Below the pieces are notes generated by a model, which was given only the letters and a program-made list of their open reading frames with translations, searched no databases and had not been told where the DNA came from. From contig NW_019774180.1 in the NCBI RefSeq assembly GCF_001039355.2, forward strand, positions 586,696 through 650,695: a stretch of DNA of 64,000 nucleotides, written 5' to 3'. Shown piece by piece: positions 37,654 through 60,900 of the stretch (positions are counted from its first letter, which is position 1; each line of letters opens with the position of its first letter). This stretch comes from Lingula anatina (lineage: Eukaryota; Brachiopoda; Lingulata; Lingulida; Lingulidae). Both the position numbers and the translations under genes were made by a program.

Positions 37654-37823
37654 ATAACCTTCTGTGTGTTCTGTGTTAATTGTGCACTTGTCTAGTCTTG
37701 TGTGTGTTTGAATGTTGAAAGTGTGGGAGAATGGATGGTAAGATTGGCTGAATTTGACTGTCTTCACTGGAATAATGTCTGTTTGAGCATTTCCCTGGAA
37801 TTGTCAAATGCAGTTTGAATAAA
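37654..37823 (+). promoter_or_regulatory. 3' UTR splice acceptor and poly(A) signal, SRSF1 copy A
   Basis: CCCCTTCTTTTACAG ends at 37653 and looks like a strong 3' splice site. ATGGATG then GTAAGA at 37738 looks like a donor, giving an 84-base segment. Copy B has the same pair 84 bases apart (40729-40812). AATAAA at 37818-37823 is the probable poly(A) signal. Splicing here would put an exon junction downstream of the stop codon. Confidence 0.5.
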
Positions 37824-37992
37824 AATTTTGAACTTGATTCCACAATTTGTTTTGTTCAATTAATTTTAAAGTATAATGGAGAAAGAAAGATCTTTTACTA
37901 ATTGTAAACTCCCTAGATGAAAGTCAGATAAGTTGGTAGGCATTCCTGACATTTTTCCCTTGTACAGTACATCCTAAGTAATATTTACACAG

Positions 37993-38424
37993 AGGAGCTT
38001 TTGAATGCATCGAAAAGCTCCTGTTGAGCTGCATTTTGCAACCGGTTACAAAATGCATTCAGTTGCAAAATGCGGTCCTACTAAGCAGAGACGCATTTTG
38101 CAACCAAAAAAAATTGTGATAACGCATTTTGCAACTACAACGCATTTTGCAACCAGGATTTTTTTCTAAGTGCCTAAAACAGTTTAAAGCACGAAACGGG
38201 TAGAATTAGAGTGGGGGCGGGTTTGCTTCGACTATGTATGCTGAAACTAGCCAGGTTGCCCCTGGGATGGAAGATAATATAAAACTTATATTATGCGTTT
38301 TCATGATTTTCTTTGGTTGCAAAATGCGTTCAGTTGCAAAATGCGGCTCGCATTTTGCAACTGAACGTATTTTGCAACTGGTTGCAAAATGCATTTGGTT
38401 GCAAAATGTGGCTCTAAAGCTCCT
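37993..38424. mobile_element. Foldback element built of CGCATTTTGCAAC units
   Basis: Ten exact CATTTTGCAAC cores (five in each orientation) and two variants lie between the inverted termini AGGAGCTTT (37993-38001) and AAAGCTCCT (38416-38424). The element is in the spacer of the SRSF1 inverted duplication and could form extensive hairpins. The family is unknown. Confidence 0.6.
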
Positions 38425-39059
38425 TACATCCACATAAAGATTGGACATTTAAATTTCTGCACAAGCTCCATACTGTGCGAGTACATTTGAAATGAGGAAA
38501 TGTTACATGGTGCTCATTATTTGGACATACTGTTCTTTTCTATGTGAAAAAAAAAACGACGAAAAATGAAAGACCTGGGCTTGAAAACACGGAAACAGTA
38601 TATATTGCAACTGCCTTCTAACATTGTGATCAGTTGCTATTTGTGGTGGCAATTTCCCCCCCCTCCCCCATAAAAAATTACTTAATAAATTCTTCATCAG
38701 TATAATTTTTGTCTGTTGAAATAATATTCTTTATGCATAGCTTTCTTCATATGAAAATTTCTTTAAAAAGAAGCGTTACCGAGTTGCCAAGATCTCATCC
38801 TTTTTATCAGAGGTACTGAGTGAATCAGCCTTTATAAGCTTCCTTGCTTTATCATGTGCTACAATGAGTGAAAAATAAAAATTGCCATCAAGTTCAATTA
38901 CATAAGACATTTTAAAATGATGAATGCCGTTTCAAGGTCAACTTGCTGCAAATAATAGCCTCGCAAAGAGAGATGATAAAACCTGCGAAACAATTTACTC
39001 CCTTCAAGAGATGAGTGTTTTTGCTGGATGGTAATTAAAAAGGTCTGACATAAATAATG

Positions 39060-39140
39060 TCACTCACTTGAGCTGATTGCATCTGGCAAGTCTCCATAGA
39101 GTTGGGTCGATCCAAGTAGACCGATGGTGTGTTTTTCACA
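39060..39140. repeat. Partial copy of the AGTTGGGTCGATCCA repeat
   Basis: The segments CTTGAGCTGAT and AGTTGGGTCGATCCA, similarly spaced, also occur in the right arm of the foldback at 39714-39960. This is probably a fragment or second member of that family. Confidence 0.45.
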
Positions 39141-39233
39141 CCAGATGCTTTTGATCCTACCTCCTCCGTAAGATCTCAAATACAGTCACAGATGGGAAAG
39201 AGGACTTCAAGGTCATAAGTTAAAGGGATAACT

Positions 39234-39560
39234 ACTGTTTGTAAGATATCTATATTTCACTATAAATATATTGCAAACAACTCATAGAAATATAATAAAT
39301 TCTATTTTACCATCAAAACAGCAGTTAACACATTTATTCTGGGGTTTGTGCTTGTCATCGCATCACGTGACCTCCATAGATGGATACACTATGTAATAAT
39401 CTCTTAAGAGAATATTACAAAAAAAACAAACTTTTTTTAGAAAAAAATGGACTAACTTCAAATGTGGGAGTGAATTCATTAACCATTGGGAAGTAAGAGA
39501 AAATTGTCCTTTACCCCAGGAAAATTCATTTTTTGACCAAAATGAACAGTTGTTATCCCT
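39234..39560. mobile_element. TTAA-flanked MITE, unit 1
   Basis: The inverted termini AGGGATAACTACTGTT and AACAGTTGTTATCCCT are flanked by TTAA at 39230-39233 and 39561-39564. TTAA is the piggyBac-type target site, so a non-autonomous piggyBac-like element is likely. The middle holds TAATCTCTTAAGAGAATATTA. Related units lie at 50328-50640 and 50731-51365. Confidence 0.75.
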
Positions 39561-39713
39561 TTAAAAGGCAAAAGCCAAACGGATAAAAAAAATTCTGCAC
39601 ACCTGTTTCTTTGGTTAGATATCATATGTGAAAGTATTGTGTTAGCAAATAATCAGGGCACCAATAATTTTTTCTGTAAAAACAATCTGGCATTTTAATT
39701 TTTATAAGTTTAA

Positions 39714-39960
39714 GGGACCATTCCCACAGATATTTGGATCTATCTATCTCTCTGGGGAGTCTTACTAAATTTGCTATCATCATAACCGTCTTAACTGTCT
39801 GTCACCCCTAATGAAGCCATTAGGGGGGAATTATCTTTACCCCCAGCTGATTCGGTAGGCGTGACAGACATTTAAGCCTCTTGAGCTGATAGCAATTTAG
39901 CAAGAACACCCAGGGAGTTGGGTCGATCCAGATGGATCGTTCTAAGTATGGGAACCCAGT
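39714..39960. mobile_element. Imperfect foldback element
   Basis: Arms of about 70 bases are imperfect inverted copies; the best-matching parts are TAAATTTGCTATCA and TGATAGCAATTTA. The outer ends read GGGACCATTCCCA and TATGGGAACCC. It is non-coding and lies in the spacer between the SRSF1 copies. Confidence 0.5.
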
Positions 39961-40641
39961 CTTCTTTACAACCTTCATTGGATTGGATCAGGATACTTTT
40001 TCTGACAGATTTAAACACCGTTCATTTTAAAATGAAAAATAATTAAGGCAACATGAAAAAAGTGTGTGGTGGGGGGGGGGGGGAGGGAGGTTGTGCAGTC
40101 ATATTTTCTCTTTAAAAGCTGTCTAAATTATAGAAAATACTGTATCTCGAAACTCCCAGTATTAAGCGCCTTTTTTTGTTTAAAGAATTCTTATCTTTTT
40201 AGTCAAAATACTACATGATTATGAGACTTAGCACTTTGTCATGATTCTTGTACCAAAATCCATAGCAAAAAATGTGTAAACATCCAATTTAAAAATTGAA
40301 ATAAGAACCAGTTTATCGTAAAAATAATTTCTTACATCTTTGTATCAATTCTGTTGTTCAATATTTGGTCTTTAGAAACCTTTCAGTTATCTTTTCAGAC
40401 ATGAGCCTAGGTTTTCAAAAAAATAACCTTTGAACACTTATTGAATCTCAGCGTGACAAATTTCAGGAACCATCAGAATTGACTTTAAAAACGCAGAATT
40501 CCACGTTACCTCTGAAAAGCTTATGTCTGATCTTTTTCAAAACCTTTAAATTTAATTTGAATTTCTGCATTGAATTCATTAAAAATAAAAACCACAAGTA
40601 AAAATAAAAACAAAACAAGATCATAAGATTCATTTACAAAT

Positions 40642-40812
40642 TTTATTCAAAATTATAAAAAAATTACAATCCCAGAGATGTGCTCAAGCTGACTTTTTAC
40701 CAGTGCTGTCAAATTCGGCCAATCTTACCATCCACTCTCCCACACTTTCAACATTCAAACACACAAGAGACTAGACAAGTGCACAATTAACACAATATAC
40801 ACAGAAGGTTAT
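40642..40812 (-). promoter_or_regulatory. Poly(A) signal and 3' UTR splice signals, SRSF1 copy B
   Basis: On the minus strand, CCCTTCTTTTACAG precedes 40812. A GTAAGA donor follows at 40728, 84 bases on, as in copy A. AATAAA lies at 40647-40642. The conservation of splice-like signals within a 3' UTR between the two genes is unusual. Confidence 0.5.
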
Positions 40813-41427
40813 CTGTAAAAGAAGGGCCAATATTATAGATATAAAACCAACATGTAACCAATTTTAATACTATACCATCATTTCCTGTATGGGCCCACTT
40901 TCCTTTCCTAATGAGGTGTTCCACATTTCCCTCGCAATTTCCTTCCCAAAAATGTTTCCTTATCCTACTGAAAGTGCAAGAACTATGTTAAAGGTCTCCT
41001 TCCATGTTATAATATTATCAATCCTGATGCAGAGTTAAGATCTTTTCCTATTCCTAATATTAGTTTTTGGAATCCCAAGATTTCTCCTAGATAAGACCTC
41101 CAGTACCCAGTTGCTTCATTCCCAAACTTTTTAAAGTGTTTTTAGTTTGTGAGATTTGTTCACAACGGCTCCATCCAATGGTTTTTTGAGAATCTTTCCA
41201 AATTTGATCCATTTTCTCAGTGTGGCCAGTTTTATCTTGAGCAAAGGTAAAAGGATATCTCCAAAATATTTTCAATTTGATTTCAGTGGAATGAATTACA
41301 GTCAAATGTTAAATTAACTTGTTTCTGAATGTTTATTATGGCCATATGCCTTCTTTTTCAACTAACAAAAAGTTAAAATCAATTTAGAAAGAAATGAATT
41401 TATATTCATCCAAAGATCCAGAATATT

Positions 41428-41564
41428 CCTATCTCCCAAACAATCCAGTGATCCTAGTGGATCCTGAGGTTTCCTCCTATGTTTAAATCCTCCTATCCTA
41501 TATACTAATATGATCCCTGTATTTCCGCATCCAGTAAAAGAATGGCAGGAGACTCCCAAGCACC
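41428..41564 (-). promoter_or_regulatory. GGA-rich conserved block in SRSF1 copy B 3' UTR
   Basis: This block is near-identical to 36929-37068 of copy A, with the same cluster of GGA cores. Its conservation exceeds that of most introns, so it has either been kept by selection or homogenised by gene conversion. Confidence 0.55.
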
Positions 41565-42058
41565 TTATATCAAATAGAAATAAAATCGTGAATTAGCTTG
41601 TGAAATACATATTATTGTAGCAATGAGGATGTTATGTGCAAGAATCTCAACCAACCATTCACACAACACTCATTCTAGGGAGATGCAAGTACAGGAAGTA
41701 ACCTCTCAGATCAAAACTGCAGTAAGACCATGCAATAAAACTTTCTCAAATCTTTTCTCAAATCATTCAACTCAGTACTTATCTTCATTATTTGAAGCAA
41801 TGTATCTCTGCTCATGTAGTTTCTAAGAGCTAAAAAAATATTTTCATGTTAAAATGCCAAGCAAAGTACAATTAAAAACTAATTTGTCTACTTATAGAAG
41901 AATCATTTTCTTAAGGTAACCACTTTTACTTCAAGTTTACATTGGAAACCTCTGGTCCACTTTACTTTATAAATCATTACATGATCAAAGTCTCTATAAA
42001 TGTTATACAACAGTCAAAGCACAACACAGATTATGCTGTGAAAATTATACTGCATAAC

Positions 42059-44020
42059 TCAGTATGGGGAAGCTCTTCTCATTGGTGAATAGCTTGGTGA
42101 CCCTCTACTGCGCCTCTGGGGTGAAAAACTTCGGCTTCTTGAACGATCTCTACCACCACCTCGTCCCATACTGTCTCCCATGGAGCCACCACTACCCCGC
42201 CCACTGTAGTCTTCTTTCACTCTGATGTAGCCAGTTTCCCCCTGGAAATATCACAATTTGATCAATTTAATGAAAGGCACATTATACAAGTTTTTCATTG
42301 TATTTCAAATTACATATTTTGTAATACTGATATAATTGACCTCCCCTACAACTGAATTTTCCAAGTAAAAATGCTAAAAATGAATGTGGTCATTTTCTCT
42401 GCTTTGTCAAATGTTGAAGATGTGTGCCCTTCTTGGTAGTTATTAACATTTACAACACACCTCATGAGATCTGAACTTGGAATCATCCAATTTCCTCACA
42501 GCATATTTCATGTCTTCATATCTAAGAAACTCCACCACCCCTGTCCCATCTTTGAATACATCTGCATAGCAAACATCTCCAGCCTCACGCATGTGGTCCT
42601 TCAGATCCTGCCAGCTTCCAGTTGGGGGCAATCCTTGTGAAGAAACAGAGATCAATATATACTGAACATATTCTTCATAAAAGAACTGTGAATAAAAAAA
42701 AATGGTCCTCACTTTAATTTTCAAATTACACCTGTTGACAGTCTCATTTCACAAACAAAAAAACAACTGACAATCCAGATGTTGTCCTCCTCTACTGCTG
42801 GTTCTGCAAAATCCAAAAAAATTTTAACACAGTATCCTGTGTTATGTAAAAGAGATCCTTGTCCTGAGAACTTTCACTCTTATCCTGAGGAGCCTCCTCC
42901 CAGGTTAATGCAATAATGTCATAATTGTATACCTGACACCAAAACTCTGTAATCTGATCTCCTTGAGGGGGGTCCTCCCCGCCTTGCACCACGTCCACCG
43001 CCTCCACCTCCACGAGGGCCACCAGGTCCAGATCCCCTTGGAAATTCTACTCTCAGTCTATAGCCATCATAGTCGTAGCCATCACGTGCATGCACTGCAT
43101 CCCCAGCATCCCTGGAATATTAGAAAATTGACTTCTATGAGGCAAAAACCTTTGTAAATGCATAGAAGTTGGGTTTGGTTGCGGTGGTAGGGTTACTTAC
43201 TCGCTACAATTTGTTTATTTCAGACTTTTGAAAGAATTAATGTCATTAAGCTATAATAACAATGTATTATCAATAGGAATCATCAAAGATAGTCCAAAAA
43301 CTTACAACTTAGCAAAATATAAAGGGAGATTTCATGGGATTGAACCCTCATCACTAAAAAACCTCACCTTGCCCAATATCTTGCATTTTCCAATCAGTAA
43401 TGACAACACACAGTGACTTCCTTATGTATGAAATAACGTTTTCCTTGAATAAAAGGTAATATGATACAGGGAACTGCATCTGATAAGATTTTTTAACACA
43501 AATTTTATAATACTTTATAAGGTAACACATTTAATTTTGTTAAAAACATAAGCTACCTTGGATCATCAAATTGTACAAATGCGAAAGGTGGACCTCGCCT
43601 GTTTTTCAGATCGATGAAGGTTATGCGACCAAACTTATAAAATAAATCTTCAATGTCCTTTGTTCTGATGTCTGGGGGAAGGTTTCCAACGTAAATTCTG
43701 CATTCATTGTCCCTGAAACCAAGCAGATCGTTACATTAAGTCGACATATATATAACCACCCAAACAATTGTTCTGTTATTTGATTATTGTTTAAGAAATA
43801 AACATAAATTTTATTGGTGGAAATACTTCGCACACCGAAAAGGATTCCAAAAAATGGCGACCATGACAAAGCCAACACCGGTCAAGACTGCTAAATGCAA
43901 CAATGTAATACCCCAAAAGATCAAACAACTGGACAAAACAAAACTTGATTTCTAGAATAAATGCAAGGTTAACATATTCGATAAATATATCAATGAAAAT
44001 AGTATGCAAACATACCCCAT
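42059..44020 (-). CDS. SRSF1: Serine/arginine-rich splicing factor 1-like protein, copy B
   Basis: The exons are ..44020-44016, 43712-43557, 43111-42933, 42633-42461 and 42241-42059, giving 231 residues. The start ATGGG followed by GTATGT joins exon 2 to give [17 protein letters not shown], which defines the short N-terminus. RRM1, the Gly-rich hinge, SWQDLKD and the RS tail are as in copy A. Differences are mostly conservative (for example FVQFDD for FVEFDD). The last exon is the most diverged: [19 protein letters not shown] replaces [19 protein letters not shown]. It faces copy A tail to tail, and its 5' end lies about 1.3 kb from the 3' end of COQ5. Both copies keep intact frames and splice sites, so both look functional. 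Confidence 0.92.
42779..42901 (-). promoter_or_regulatory. Conserved intronic block in SRSF1 copy B intron 3
   Basis: This is the counterpart of 35420-35530: GGAGGAGGCTCCTC, CTTTTACATAACACAGGATA and CCAGCAGTAGAGGAGGACAA in the same order and spacing, with small indels. The flanking intron sequence is unrelated between the copies. Confidence 0.55.
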
Positions 44021-44150
44021 TTCTGATACGTTTGAAACGACCTGCGTCTTTCGTTCCTATGCTGTGAATAAAATATAGTTCCTCTTTATCCTTGCGCGTA
44101 GTTTCGTCAGGTGTGATTAGAAATGTGCCGTCTCTGCACACCAAACGCAA

Positions 44151-45375
44151 TTTCAGAAAAATTTTGTCATTTCAATTCCATATTTGAAGGTAAAGGAAAT
44201 TAATCTATTTTTATCTACATTTTTACGACGAATAAGTTTACTTTTAATTTTGGTAGTAAAGGATATGTATGCATGACCCACTTGTTCAGATGCAAAAGAG
44301 AATATTGAACTTAACTTCGAACAGGAAAACTCATGTTTTAGTCTATTGTAGACTATTTTTTTAAACCAAATTATTCATTTGCTTCTCTTCAGTTCCCTAG
44401 AGAAAGCTTTTGGACAACGGCACTGTATATAACCTGCACATAAAGACTAAACACACTGAGAAAAACCGATGAAGCAGTCTTTAAGTCAAACTTCACTAAT
44501 GATAAAAGGGGTTAAAATGAGATTACATTCAAAATGATGGCCATTGATGGTAGACTGAATTATTTCAATTTTAAAATTTAACAGAAAAATTAATCTGCAA
44601 AATGCATTTCAGCAATAATTTGAATAAATAAGTAAATTCTACATTGGGCACCAAAGAAAAAGTAATAATAAACTAAAGTTTCACTAAGTGCATTTAATTA
44701 CCTCTGCTAATTTAAATTACCTTCCCTCAGTCCTACACTGTATAATATTATTTACAAAATAAATATATCATAAATCAGCTAACAAGCATACATTTGGTCT
44801 TTCCTTTGTTTCTGCTTGTATGTTTCTGTACATATAAATTGACCCAGGATACCTAGGCTCTCATTGTTTTTTTCATTTGAATATAAGAAGTAAAATGTAC
44901 CGTCAAGAGAATCACAGCAATATTCAAGTTAAAAATACAAATTATCAGCTGCTAGATGAAAGATATCACTCCTGGCTTATTTAAAAAGGTTGCATTTATA
45001 AATGTTACAGCTAAACCTTGCATTTTATGTAAATATGCCTAAAATTATTTCTACCCATATTATAACTTAACCTTTATATGTCAGTGCATATGAACAATAT
45101 TGGTCACACTTTCAGTTTCAAAACAATTTTGTACAAAACCATTTATTCATACATTAACAAATAGCATAGAAGCCATGTCATTTAGTACATTACATAATGC
45201 ACTGGGTGATTATTGTCAAAAAATTATATAAAACTACTTGCTACATAAATAAATTAAAAAGAAGAACTCTGGTGTCTGAAGTCTTGATCATGTAAACAAT
45301 TGTTATGTCTTCATTGCTGGTTGCATGTAGATTTAAAGCCTTTGTTTTATGGGCATATGTATTTCTTAAGCTAAG
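44151..45375. other. Intergenic interval between SRSF1 copy B and COQ5
   Basis: No gene is seen. It should hold the promoter of SRSF1 copy B near its left end and the COQ5 3' UTR at its right end. A minus-strand AATAAA at 45147-45142, about 230 bases past the COQ5 stop, is the likely COQ5 poly(A) signal. Confidence 0.6.
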
Positions 45376-52234
<6,859 letters not shown>

Positions 52235-52266
52235 GCTTCTTCTCGCGTACTAATGCGAGATCTAAC
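52235..52266. promoter_or_regulatory. COQ5/HEATR6 divergent promoter core, copy P
   Basis: Only 32 bases separate the COQ5 start codon (minus, 52234) from the HEATR6 start codon (plus, 52267). The gap contains TCTCGCG and GCGAGA, separated by a few bases, as inverted half-sites. Transcription of each gene must begin within or beyond the other's first exon. Confidence 0.65.
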
Positions 52267-52443
52267 ATGGCAGCCTCTATGGCAGAAAGTTTCCTTCCAG
52301 AGGAACGAGTCAAGTTCAAGCAATTGGCAGACAAACTTAATGGCTTGGTGTTTAAAGATAGCGATGAATTTAGAGCTGAAGTTAATTTCTTGATAGATCA
52401 ATTGAATTCTCTTGAATATGGTCTACCTATTGCAACACACGAG
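52267..52443 (+). pseudogene. HEATR6: Orphan HEATR6 exon 1 (allelic copy)
   Basis: The same 59 codons as 57927-58103, with the same GTAAAA donor. The downstream exons are absent because the contig ends at N52827. This is a haplotype duplicate, not a separate gene. Confidence 0.85.
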
Positions 52444-52943
52444 GTAAAATGTTCCACCAGTGGCAGTGACCAGTGCATTGATTTATTAGTGACTAGTTTT
52501 CAGTGTTGTAAATCATAATTTAGTGTGACTGTTACCAGCAAATTCTTTCGTCTTTGCATTATTTTTTCAAATATTTGAAAAATTTCAAAAGAATTGCAAT
52601 TTGTTTTGCATTACCTTTCAGAAGATATAAATGTTATATTTTTCTGATCAGTTTGAATTTTTTTCTGATATACCTATTTAAACCATCATTCAATTCATTG
52701 GGGGAGGGGCAATATTTTGGAAAAGAGAAGAATCATATTCATAAATAGATAACAGAGAGAGAGAGAGAGAATGATAAGGACTCTCCTGAGACCTCAGTTG
52801 TATTTGTATAAGGGTCAAAACACGGTNTTTTTTTTTTTTTTTTTTTTGTCTACTGCTGTTACAGGACTCACACTTTCACGCTGGAGGAGATGAACTTTCC
52901 ATGTATAAATTATTTAAGTCCATAACTATATCATTAGACCCAC

Positions 52944-57894
<4,951 letters not shown>

Positions 57895-57926
57895 GCTTCT
57901 TCTCGCGTACTAATGCGAGATCTAAC
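57895..57926. promoter_or_regulatory. COQ5/HEATR6 divergent promoter core, copy Q
   Basis: The same 32-base gap as in copy P, with TCTCGCG (57901-57907) and GCGAGA (57915-57920). The HEATR6 frame stays open upstream to an ATG at 57879, inside the COQ5 first exon. Confidence 0.65.
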
Positions 57927-60900
57927 ATGGCAGCCTCTATGGCAGAAAGTTTCCTTCCAGAGGAACGAGTCAAGTTCAAGCAATTGGCAGACAAACTTAA
58001 TGGCTTGGTGTTTAAAGATAGCGATGAATTCAGAGCTGAAGTTAATTTCTTGATAGATCAATTGAATTCTCTTGAATATGGTCTACCTATTGCAACACAC
58101 GAGGTAAAATGTTCCACCAGTGGCAGTGACCAGTGCATTGATTTATTAGTGACTAGTTTTCAGTGTTGTTAATCATAATTTAGTGTGACTGTTACCAGCA
58201 AATTCTTTCGTCTTTGCATTATTTTTTCAAATATTTGAAAAATTTCAAAAGAATTGCAATTTGTTTTGCATTACCTTTCAGAAGATATAAATGTTATATT
58301 TTTCTGATCAGTTTGAATTTTTTTCTGATATACCTATTTAAACCATCATTCAATTCATTGGGGGAGGGGCAATATTTTGGAAAAGAGAAGAATCATATTC
58401 ATAAATAGATAACAGAGAGAGAGAGAGAGAATGATAAGGACTCTCCTGAGACCTCAGTTGTATTTGTATAATTGTTTTTGTATAACAGAACTCTTATTTG
58501 TTTTCTTAGGCTGCAGCCAAAATGTTGTGTCAAGTATGCATGCTTGTCTCTGCAAAATATGACCATCTATTGTCCAAAATGTGCCAATTGATTGGAAATG
58601 TTATAGCAAAACTAACGGTAAGTTTTTCTTAACGTAACAGACATAGCTATTCATACATGGTGTATATGGCACTGACAGTTTTGACAATATTGATGCTGCC
58701 ACATTACATCTCTAGAGTGTGAATGTAAAATGGCTAATAATGAAATGTTTATTTGGCAAATGTTAAATCTAACTGGTGTAAATTGTTTTGCAGAACAATA
58801 ATTAAGAGATTTACTTTTTTTGATCAGATACTTTATTTTCATCAAATATATACATAAAGCATAATAAAGAAGCTTGTGTCACATTAAAGGAAAAGAAAAA
58901 TTAATTGTCTTTCAGGTATCATTAGACCAGGCTTCACTGGATCTTCTGGTAGAATATTTAGTGACTGCATTTAAGATCTGCAAACCATGGACAATCCCTG
59001 ACTTGTTAAGAGCCTTAGGAGCTGTTTTGTATGAAAATGGTGGAAGGATAAGCAAAGTACTGAAATTAATATTATACATAGGAACTTAATGTATAAGACT
59101 TTAGAATGGTTTTTATGTTCAGACTATGCCTTGTCTATAATGTCTATACTAGAGTTTTTTATTATCACCAGAACTGAAATAGATTTGCAGTTTCAAAAAG
59201 ATTTGTATTATCTCACTCACCATTTTCTGATTCACAGATCATGGTTTAACTTGGGGAATGATATGGTTAGTTCTTTAAGCCAGATTTTGTGAGAGCTAAT
59301 TATTATTTTTAGCACTTACATGTTGCGTATTTCACTTCACTGAGGATCTAAATTTTTGTAATGCTCTCTTGAAGGTGCTTTGTTCAGTTACCTTTAATTT
59401 GATGCAATACATTTTATTATATAATACCAATATGTTTAATATCTTTTTGGTGTAGTATTCATTATTTCACATTTAACTTTTTTTATTCAGTTTTATGAAG
59501 AACTTATTGGCACAAGGGGTCTGTTGACAGAACTCATTGCCAGCAGTGTCCATGATGAAGATCTTAAAAAAGGAGCTGTGCAGTGTATAGAGAATATATG
59601 TATCAGGTAGGATGCCCTGAGTATTTGGCCTTTACCCAGCATATGCTCACTTTTACCAATTCAGTTTTCAAAATTGATGCAGTAAGTTGGCATTCAAATT
59701 GGAGGAAATTGTCTGTAAACTGTGAAACTCAGGTAGGGTAGGTGGGTGTGTTTGTCTCACAACTTTATGTTATTTCTTTTGTATCAAAGCTAGTAAGTCG
59801 TGAATGTTACAAATCTAAAGGCTGTTGAAATACTGTGTTTTGAGATATAACTTGACATTGTTGAAGACTATCATAATTTTAATTGCTTGTGGAATAAGTG
59901 ATTTAACATAGTAACTGGCTTATACTTTATACTGTTCTAAAATAATTTGTTTAAACATTTTATAGATCTGCAAATACTCCATTTATACCAGAGCCATTTG
60001 TGACCAACTGCTTGAACATTTTCATAACAATCCTACAGACTCCAAAACAAAGTACAGCTGATGAAATCACATATGATCGGGTAAGAAAAAAATAGACAGT
60101 GGGATTAAATTTTTTTATGTATTTCATTGGTATTTCTGATTGACATAATATCCATTGTTATGACAGGGAATTTCATCTTTTAATTTGTATTTTACTCTTT
60201 GTGTATTTCAGATATTGATTAGTGCACTGAGAGGACTGCAGAATATCATCATTGGTAGTAAAACAGTTCATTTAGATCATCTGGGAGTATTATTGGCTGC
60301 ACTGAAGGTAATGTTGAGAATTGTGTAATTAAGATTGTACAGTTATTGTTGTATTTATAAAGAAAGAAAACTGACAGTATTACATGGTTTGTAGACCAGG
60401 GCTATTTCTGAATATAACTAGTCAAGTTATCAGACCTCATGAGTACAACAGAAACACCTTATATTCTGCTTAGTAATATGTCCCCCCGCCTCTCAAGTGT
60501 GGCCTCCAATTGGACACTGCATTATCTGATGATATGCGCAAGTGTTTGGCAGACTTTCTGTCTAAAGTAGTTAAGATCTTAAGGAAGCATCAATTAGAAC
60601 ACTTGTACAATCATTAAAAAAACAAGCCAAAGTACATATTTCAAACCTAGCATGTGTTATATTAGGAAATGAAGACTATCTGTTTCCTGGGAGAATAATT
60701 ACTTAATTTGGACAACATTTTGCAGGTGCACATGTTCTGTGGTGTTGTTGGACAACCTTCCATTGCAGCAGGCTGCCTGTACCCATCCCCAATGAGTCAG
60801 TTTGAGCCAGTATCTCCTAAATCTACCACAGCTTCCACCCCCACTGAGGAAATCAGTTTGAGGCCGTCCAAAGCACCCACAAAAAATGCAAATGCCAAGA

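Larger units (their letters stand above)
34260..37845 (+). repeat. Left arm of the SRSF1 inverted duplication
   Basis: This arm corresponds in reverse orientation to about 40620-44150. Exon lengths, exon sequence, part of the 5' leader (GCGCAAGGATA, GAACTA), one intronic block and most of the 3' UTR match between arms. Most intron sequence does not. This pattern marks a real, fairly old gene duplication rather than an assembly overlap. Confidence 0.85.
40620..44150 (-). repeat. Right arm of the SRSF1 inverted duplication
   Basis: This is the reverse-orientation partner of 34260-37845. Exons 2-4 have exactly the same lengths as in copy A (156, 179 and 173 bases). The 3' UTR is conserved along most of its length, while the spacer between the arms (about 37850-40620) is unrelated sequence with transposons. 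Confidence 0.85.

Noticed and set aside
42792-43022. Reading frame running from SRSF1 exon 3 into intron 3
   Set aside because: It simply reads through the splice donor. The intronic part has no homologue, though the conserved block could be an alternative exon.
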